Shown: piece by piece, positions 59,287 to 64,000 of the stretch
How positions within the stretch are numbered: position 1 is the first letter of the stretch
Layout: every line of letters begins with the position of its first letter
Source: Mangrovihabitans endophyticus
GTDB lineage: Bacteria; Actinomycetota; Actinomycetes; Mycobacteriales; Micromonosporaceae
DNA: 64,000 bases
Direction of reading: 5' to 3'
NCBI RefSeq assembly: GCF_014646155.1
Contig: NZ_BMMX01000021.1
Location: 42,231 to 106,230, forward strand
The notes under the pieces: generated by a model
Database searches by the model: none
The model's input: the letters and a program-made list of their open reading frames with translations, nothing else
What the model was told of the DNA's origin: nothing
Translations under genes and position numbers: made by a program

Positions 59287-61716
59287 GTGAGTTCTTGGAT
59301 GCGCAGACGCGATCACAACATCTTCGCCAATGCCACCTCGCTGCTGATCTGCGGCTTACTGGCCGGCGTCGTGGTGGCGGCCGCAGCCTTTCCCGCGGTC
59401 GCGATGTCCGGCCTTGCGGCAAAGGCCGGCGGCGAGACGTTCGCGCAGCTACCCAGCCAACTCAAACGGGCCACGGCACCACAGGTCAGTCGGATCTACG
59501 CAGCAGACGGCAAGACGACCATCTCGGTCTTCTACGACGAGTTCCGCAGTGATGTGCCGCTGAAGGAAATCTCGAAGAACATGCAGAACGCGATCGTGGC
59601 CGCCGAGGACCACGAGTTCTACAACCACAACGGCGTCGACCTCAAGGGCGTCGCCCGCGCATTCGTGAACAACAACAGCGGCAAGTCCCAGCAGGGCGCG
59701 TCCACGCTCACCATGCAATACGTGCGCATGTCGCTGGCGTACTCGGCGACCACCCCGCAGGAGGTCGTGGACGCCACCAAGGACACGCCCAAGCGCAAGA
59801 TCACTGAGATGAAGTACGCGATGCAGATCGAGAAGGAGCTGACCAAGCAGCAGATTCTCGAGCGCTACCTGAACACCGCCCCGTTCGGCGGTGGCGCGTA
59901 CGGCATCTTCGCCGCCAGCCAGGTCTATTTCAGCAAAAAGCCGAAGGACCTCACGGTGCCGGAGGCCGCACTGCTCGCCGGCATGGTGAAGGCGCCTTCG
60001 GCGTTCGACCCGACCACCGAGAGCGGCTACCCGCAGGCACGGGACCGTCGCGAATACGTCCTGCGCGACATGCGCGACATGCGCTTCATCACCCCCGAGG
60101 AGTTCACCAAGGCCAACGCCACCGAGATCCCGCGCAAGATCAAGCGCGTCGGGAACGGCTGCGTGTCGGTCGCCAAGAACGACTGGGGGTTCTTCTGCGA
60201 CTTCTTCTACCGGTGGTGGCTGAGCCAGCCCACGTTCGGTGAGACGACGTACGACCGGGAACGGCGCCTCAAGAGCGGCGGCTACCGCATCGTCACGTCG
60301 TTGGACATCGACGCGCAGAAGGCCGCGCGCAGCAACATCGCGGACCAGATCAAGGAGAATGATCGGGACGCGCTGCTGATCGCCGGGGTCGAGCCGGGCA
60401 CCGGCAAGGTGCGCGCGCTGGCCGCCAACCGCAAGTTCAAGCTCGACGACCCGGACCACCCGCAGAACAAGCTGTCGTCCGACCCGAAGAAGCGCAAGCA
60501 GGGCAAGCGCGGCACCTATCCGAGCACCACGAACCCGCTGCTCACCGGCGGCGGTGACATCACCGGTTATCAAGCCGGCTCGGTGTTCAAGATGTTCACC
60601 ATGGTGGCCGCCCTGGAGAAGGGGCTGCCGCTGGCCACCACGATCAAGGCCGAGGACGTCTACAAGTCCGGCTACGTCATCGAGAAGAACAGCCCGGCGG
60701 CATGCCCCGGCACTCACTTCTACTGCCCGCGGAACGCCGGCAAGGAAGCCGGCGTCTACAACATGTGGACCGGGTTCGGGCGCTCGGTCAACACGTTCTT
60801 CGTGCCGCTGGAGGAGCGCGTCGGCGCGGAGCGGGTGGTGGACGTCGCGAAGCGCTTCGGCGTCAAGTTCCGCGTGCCGCAGGAAAACGACTGGGCGAAC
60901 GACAAGAGCTTCTCCCACACATGGGGCGCCTTCACGCTCGGCGTCTCCTCCTCCACCCCGCTGGACATGGCCAACGCCTACGCGACGCTGGCCGGTGACG
61001 GCATGTACTGCGAGCCGACCCCGATCGAGCAGATCCAAAACCAGGCCGGCGAGGAGATCGACGTCGGCAAGTCGCACTGCATCCGCGCCACAGACGCCGA
61101 CGTCGCCCGCGCCGCGCTCGACGCCGCCCGCTGCCCCGTGGGTGACCACGCCCAGCTAGGCACCTGCCACGGCTCCACTGCGGGCAACGTGCACGGCATC
61201 GTCAAGCACCCCGTGTTCGGCAAGACCGGCACGACCGATGCGGACAAGACAGCCGCGCTGATCGTCGGCACCACCTCCCTGGTCTACGCGGGATACCTGG
61301 TGAACCCCGACTACGCCGATCATCCGTACCGGATGTCGCACCAGATCGTGAACCCGGCCGTCTACCACGCCATGGCCGACTTCATGAAGGGCAAGCCGAA
61401 GAAGGAGTTCAAGAAGCCCGGCGACAAGAAGGTCGGCCAGGGCGAACAGCGCTCCATCCCCCGGGTGACCTGCTCGTCCATCGGCGATGCGAAGTCGCGG
61501 CTGAAGAACGCCGGCTTCGACGTCACGGTGGGCGGTCGCGTCGAGTCGGACTGCCCGGAGGGCACGGCCGCCGGCACCAACCCGTCCGGCCATACCGTCA
61601 AGGGCGGCTTCGTCTCGATCGCGGTCAGCGAAGGCAAGAGCGAGCCGAAGCCGGACAAGAAGGACGACAAGAAGGACGACAAGAAGAAGCCCGATAAGCC
61701 GCCGTCAGGGCGGTGA
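59287..61716 (+). CDS. ponA2: Bifunctional class A penicillin-binding protein with PASTA domain
   Basis: An 809-aa peptidoglycan synthase. A short cytoplasmic start and membrane helix (TSLLICGLLAGVVVAAAAFPAVA) lead to a GT51 glycosyltransferase domain (AAEDHEFYNHNGVD with the catalytic Glu, QGASTLTMQYVR, KITEMKYAMQIE), then a transpeptidase domain with SVFK (Ser432, Lys435), SVN and KTGTT. A C-terminal PASTA repeat (PRVTCSSIGDAKSRLKNAGFDV) and a Lys/Asp/Pro tail finish it. GTG 59287 is set by the TACCCT box; the longer frame from 59059 crosses the regulatory region. Corresponds to M. tuberculosis PonA2. Confidence 0.93.
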   Translation: MSSWMRRRDHNIFANATSLLICGLLAGVVVAAAAFPAVAMSGLAAKAGGETFAQLPSQLKRATAPQVSRIYAADGKTTISVFYDEFRSDVPLKEISKNMQNAIVAAEDHEFYNHNGVDLKGVARAFVNNNSGKSQQGASTLTMQYVRMSLAYSATTPQEVVDATKDTPKRKITEMKYAMQIEKELTKQQILERYLNTAPFGGGAYGIFAASQVYFSKKPKDLTVPEAALLAGMVKAPSAFDPTTESGYPQARDRREYVLRDMRDMRFITPEEFTKANATEIPRKIKRVGNGCVSVAKNDWGFFCDFFYRWWLSQPTFGETTYDRERRLKSGGYRIVTSLDIDAQKAARSNIADQIKENDRDALLIAGVEPGTGKVRALAANRKFKLDDPDHPQNKLSSDPKKRKQGKRGTYPSTTNPLLTGGGDITGYQAGSVFKMFTMVAALEKGLPLATTIKAEDVYKSGYVIEKNSPAACPGTHFYCPRNAGKEAGVYNMWTGFGRSVNTFFVPLEERVGAERVVDVAKRFGVKFRVPQENDWANDKSFSHTWGAFTLGVSSSTPLDMANAYATLAGDGMYCEPTPIEQIQNQAGEEIDVGKSHCIRATDADVARAALDAARCPVGDHAQLGTCHGSTAGNVHGIVKHPVFGKTGTTDADKTAALIVGTTSLVYAGYLVNPDYADHPYRMSHQIVNPAVYHAMADFMKGKPKKEFKKPGDKKVGQGEQRSIPRVTCSSIGDAKSRLKNAGFDVTVGGRVESDCPEGTAAGTNPSGHTVKGGFVSIAVSEGKSEPKPDKKDDKKDDKKKPDKPPSGR

Positions 61717-61721
61717 CCACG

Positions 61722-61754
61722 ATCGGGCGGGGCGTGAGCCCCGCCCGATTTTTT
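61722..61754 (+). terminator. Rho-independent terminator of ponA2
   Basis: A perfect 12-bp stem (ATCGGGCGGGGC and its complement) with a GTGA loop, followed by five T after the stem. It starts five bases after the ponA2 stop. Confidence 0.9.
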
Positions 61755-61783
61755 CTGCCACCGCGCGGCCCCCGGCGCGGCAC

Positions 61784-62236
61784 TCAGCCAAGCTGCCGCC
61801 GCACCTCCGCGGCGACCCGGCCACCCTCCGCCCGGCCCGCCACCTTGGCCTGCACGGCCTTCATGGCCGGCCCCATCTGCCCCTTGCCGGTGAAACCGCC
61901 CTCGGCGAGCACCGCGGACACCAGACCGGCGATTTCCGCATCGGAGAGCTGCTGAGGTAGGTAGTGCTCCAGGACTTCGCCCTCGGAACTCTCCCGGGCC
62001 GCCTGGTCGGCGCGGCCGGCGTCGGCGAAGGCGGTCGCTGCCTCGCGCCGCTTCTTGGCCTCCTTGGTCAGCACGACGGTCACCTCGTCGTCGCTCAAGT
62101 CCCGGGCCTGCGCACCGGCGACCTCCGCGGTGCGAACGGCCGCCAGGGCCATCCGCAGAGTGGACGTGGTCAGATCGTCGCGCGCCTTCATCGCAGTGCG
62201 CAGATCCTCGTTCAGGCGGTCCTTCAACGTTCCCAT
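61784..62236 (-). CDS. GatB/YqeY domain protein
   Basis: A 150-aa helical protein of the YqeY family (LKDRLNEDLRTAMKARDDLTTSTLRMALAAVR, then EEVLEHYLPQQLS-like EGEVLEHYLPQQLSDAEI and KGQMGPAMKAVQAKVAGRAEGGRVAAEVRRQL). It resembles the tail domain of GatB that contacts tRNA; its role as a free protein is unclear. ATG 62236 lies 25 bp from the divergent metallophosphoesterase start, with a TAGTTT box 8 bases upstream. Confidence 0.92.
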   Translation of the reverse strand: MGTLKDRLNEDLRTAMKARDDLTTSTLRMALAAVRTAEVAGAQARDLSDDEVTVVLTKEAKKRREAATAFADAGRADQAARESSEGEVLEHYLPQQLSDAEIAGLVSAVLAEGGFTGKGQMGPAMKAVQAKVAGRAEGGRVAAEVRRQLG

Positions 62237-62261
62237 GAACGGAGAAACTACTCTGGCCGTC
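62237..62261. promoter_or_regulatory. Ultra-compact divergent promoter, overlapping -10 boxes
   Basis: Only 25 bases separate the yqeY-like and metallophosphoesterase start codons. On the plus strand TACTCT (62249-62254) lies 7 bases before ATG 62262; on the minus strand TAGTTT (62250-62245) lies 8 bases before ATG 62236. The boxes share two bases, so both promoters reach into the opposite gene and the transcripts should be leaderless. Confidence 0.55.
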
Positions 62262-63146
62262 ATGCGCACACGATCGCTCGTCGCTCTCACCGCCGGTCTG
62301 GGCGGCGCCACCTTCGCGTACGCCTCGCTCGTCGAACGCAACATGTTCACGTTGCGACGCTTCGACGTGCCGGTGCTGCCCCCCGACGCCGAGCCGCTGC
62401 GCATCCTGCACCTCTCGGATCTGCACATGATGCCGGACCAGCGACGCAAGCAGGAATGGGTGGCGGCTCTCGGCGGCACCGACCCCGACCTGGTCGTGGT
62501 CACCGGGGACAACATGGCCTCACCCGCGTCGGTGCCCGGGGTGCTGCGGGCGCTCGATCCGTTCCTGGACCTACCCGGCGCGTTCGTCTTCGGGTCCAAC
62601 GACTACCGCGGACCGGTCTGGAAGAACCCCCTGCGCTACCTGATGCCGGACCGCGAGTATGTGCAGGGCACCGATCTGCCGTACGACGATCTGCGTGCCG
62701 CCTTCACCGGATCCGGCTGGGCCGACCTGAACAACGCGCGCACCGTACTCAAGGCCGGCGGTCGCACCATCGAGCTGGTCGGCGTGGACGATCCGCACAT
62801 CGAGCGCGACGACTACGCCTCCGTGGCCGGTCCCGCCTCGGCGCTGGCGGACCTGCACCTCGGCGTCACCCACACTCCGGCGTCGCATGTCCTCGACGCG
62901 ATGACCAGCGACGGGTTCGGCCTCGTGCTGGCCGGACATACGCACGGCGGGCAGGTGTGCGTGCCCGGATACGGCGCCCTGACGACCAACTGCGACCTGC
63001 CCACCCGAATGGCGAAGGGTCTGCACCGGCTACCCGGATCCGACGCGTGGCTGCACGTGTCGGCCGGCCTCGGCACCCATCCCACCGCCCCGATCCGGTT
63101 CGGCTGCCGCCCGGAGGCCTCGATACTCACCCTGATACCGCGCTGA
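62262..63146 (+). CDS. Metallophosphoesterase, membrane-associated
   Basis: A 294-aa calcineurin-like phosphoesterase. A short N-terminal hydrophobic segment (SLVALTAGLGGATFAYASLV) precedes LHLSDLHMM, VVTGDNM, FGSNDYRG (in the GNHE position), LGVTHTP and LAGHTHGGQVCVPGYG, the five metal motifs. The family (YkuE-like) includes UDP-diacylglucosamine-type and other phosphodiesterases; substrate unknown. Corresponds to Rv3683 after ponA2 by position. The ATG is set by the TACTCT box; an earlier frame start lies inside yqeY on the other strand. Confidence 0.92.
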   Translation: MRTRSLVALTAGLGGATFAYASLVERNMFTLRRFDVPVLPPDAEPLRILHLSDLHMMPDQRRKQEWVAALGGTDPDLVVVTGDNMASPASVPGVLRALDPFLDLPGAFVFGSNDYRGPVWKNPLRYLMPDREYVQGTDLPYDDLRAAFTGSGWADLNNARTVLKAGGRTIELVGVDDPHIERDDYASVAGPASALADLHLGVTHTPASHVLDAMTSDGFGLVLAGHTHGGQVCVPGYGALTTNCDLPTRMAKGLHRLPGSDAWLHVSAGLGTHPTAPIRFGCRPEASILTLIPR

Positions 63147-63200
63147 CCTGCGACTTCACCCCACGGCGGATACCGATTTCGCGTGCGAGGCAGCGTCGGA

Positions 63201-63206
63201 TAGTAT
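63201..63206 (+). promoter_or_regulatory. Putative -10 box of tRNA-Pro
   Basis: TAGTAT lies 15 bases before the first base of the tRNA. A matching -35 is weak (TTCGCG near 63178). Confidence 0.5.
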
Positions 63207-63221
63207 TGCGCAGGCACGCCG

Positions 63222-63295
63222 CGGGGTGTGGCGCAGCTTGGCAGCGCGCTTCGTTCGGGACGAAGAGGCCGTGGGTTCAAATCCCGCCACCCCGA
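63222..63295 (+). tRNA. tRNA-Pro (anticodon CGG)
   Basis: A 74-base cloverleaf: acceptor stem CGGGGTG pairs with CACCCCG, anticodon stem CTTCG/CGAAG with loop TTCGGGA giving anticodon CGG, and T-arm GGTTCAAATCC. The discriminator base is A and CCA is not encoded. It reads the CCG codons that are abundant here. Confidence 0.97.
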
Positions 63296-63303
63296 CCGCG
63301 AGG

Positions 63304-63337
63304 AAGGCCGCTCATCACTAGATGGGCGGCCTTTCCT
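63304..63337 (+). terminator. Terminator downstream of tRNA-Pro
   Basis: A 13-bp stem (left arm starting AAGGCCGC, right arm ending GCGGCCTT, one G-T pair) around an ACTA loop, followed by a short T/C stretch. It begins nine bases after the tRNA. Confidence 0.8.
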
Positions 63338-63708
63338 GTCTCGGCATTCCGAATATTCCGCTCGCGCTCGCGCCGACCGGGCTGGAAGGTTCCTCCCGCG
63401 AGTTGCTCTCCAGGATTCCGTCCGTGGTCGACGAGATGTGGCGGGACGGGCCCTTCGCTGTAGGACCTCTACCACTTGGTCTATGGGGGCCGACCATGTC
63501 GGTCCGGAGGCGGATCGCGCGCCGCGAGCCGCACTGACCTTCATCGGTGCCGGCCGTCATCGGTGCCGGCCGGTCGCCGATACGCCATGCTGCCCCGGCC
63601 CTGCCCGTCGATCTTGGAGTTTCGGGTCGGACATGTCGGTGATATCGAGCCCGGTCGGGCACGAGATTTCCAAGATCGGCGGCGCCTGTTGGGGGTGGGG
63701 GCTGGCGC
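63338..63708. other. Non-coding stretch between tRNA-Pro and the rRNA operon
   Basis: No gene is supported here. It contains a perfect tandem duplication of 16 bases (TCATCGGTGCCGGCCG at 63541-63556 and 63557-63572) and an inverted repeat of 10 bases (CGATCTTGGA at 63609-63618 and its complement at 63669-63678) with 50 bases between, which could be one copy of an interspersed palindromic repeat. Confidence 0.6.
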
Positions 63709-63760
63709 AAAAAAGCAACGTCCCGGAAGCCCCCTGTTACAGGGGTTTCCGGGACGCTGC
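63709..63760 (-). terminator. Terminator of the rRNA operon
   Basis: On the minus strand a long stem (GCAGCGTCCCGGAA with TTCCGGGACGTTGC, continued by CCCCTG/CAGGGG) ends in a run of six T. It follows the 3' end of the 5S gene. Confidence 0.9.
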
Positions 63761-63773
63761 TTTCATGTTTGAG

Positions 63774-63892
63774 TCCGGCGGTGTCCTACTCTCCCACACC
63801 CTCCCGAGTGCAGTACCATCGGCGCTGGCAGGCTTAGCTTCCGGGTTCGGAATGAGACCGGGCGTTTCCCTACCGCTATAACCACCGGAACA
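63774..63892 (-). rRNA. rrf: 5S ribosomal RNA
   Basis: The minus strand reads as a complete actinobacterial 5S rRNA of about 119 bases, with GGGAAACGCCCGGTCTCATT, CCGAACCCGGAAGCTAAGCC and GGTACTGCACTCGGGAGGGT, closing in GTAGGACACCGCCGGAC. The ends are set by the terminal helix and are accurate to two or three bases. It is the last gene of an rRNA operon whose 23S gene must lie beyond the right edge. Confidence 0.95.
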
Positions 63893-64000
63893 CTTATCAA
63901 CAAACCACAACCCCAGCCCCCGGCCGGGCCGGGGTGGTTGGTTGTTTGCTGTGAATCACACAGTGGACGCTAAAACACGCTTGTTCTCATTGAGAGTGGT
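63893..64000 (-). other. 23S-5S spacer of the rRNA operon
   Basis: The final 108 bases lie between 5S and the unseen 23S gene. They contain an imperfect inverted repeat rich in CAACC/GGTTG around CCGGCCGGGCCGG, as expected for processing stems. No 23S 3' end sequence was recognised with confidence. Confidence 0.55.

Overview
The window is high-GC actinobacterial DNA, most likely from a Micromonosporaceae member such as Actinoplanes or Micromonospora. This rests on the third-position GC bias, GTG starts with GTGA overlaps, WblA/WhiB, a type VII secretion core, actinobacterial gene families, and gene order that tracks two Mycobacterium tuberculosis chromosome segments as I remember them (Rv3605c-Rv3610c plus Rv3624c-Rv3628, and Rv3671c-Rv3683). 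The species call is inference. No insertion sequence, CRISPR array, integrase or relaxase was seen.

Layout. 1-1.35 kb: the end of a probable SAM methyltransferase and an orphan NuoD paralogue. 1.37-2.64 kb: a membrane protein with 27-bp coding repeats. 2.77-6.4 kb: a quaternary-amine ABC transporter (lipoprotein, two permeases, divergent ATPase). 6.5-8.6 kb: small membrane/hypothetical genes and a permease-like protein. 8.7-11.0 kb: folP-folB-folK-DUF3180, minus strand, each pair joined by a 4-bp overlap. 11.1-24.5 kb: an accessory block with a type IV secretion-like operon (pilin-like, PrgI/VirB3-like, VirB4-like ATPase, VirB6/TrbL-like, VirB8-like, lytic transglycosylase/M23 protein), two lineage-specific genes, and a cassette of an FtsK/SpoIIIE ATPase, a three-helix membrane protein and a small helical hairpin protein. 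It sits between folP and folE, which are normally neighbours. 24.5-32.9 kb: folE, ftsH, hpt, tilS, a zinc metalloprotease, a D-Ala-D-Ala carboxypeptidase (all minus strand) and ppa.

32.9-40.0 kb: a compact type VII secretion locus, with eccD divergent from eccC and mycP; eccB, eccE and WXG100 genes are absent. 40.0-45.6 kb: marP, a CoA-pyrophosphatase Nudix gene, a TlpA-like lipoprotein, nth, capA-like, and crp. 45.8-49.3 kb: an acyl-CoA carboxylase beta/alpha pair with several catalytic residues altered. 49.3-54.0 kb: a soluble Ser/Thr kinase and a giant cyclase/ATPase/TPR regulator. 54.0-63.1 kb: a metallo-beta-lactamase-fold hydrolase, RidA, a 51-aa DUF4177 protein, a membrane protein, two ArsA-type ATPases, wblA, ponA2, yqeY and a metallophosphoesterase. 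63.2-64 kb: tRNA-Pro(CGG) facing the 3' end of an rRNA operon (5S on the minus strand).

The most notable points are the domesticated-looking secretion block inside the folate operon, the carboxylase pair with eroded active sites, the NuoD paralogue with its quinone tyrosine replaced, and a repeated pattern of TANNNT boxes 6-8 bases upstream of start codons that points to leaderless transcripts and fixes several starts.
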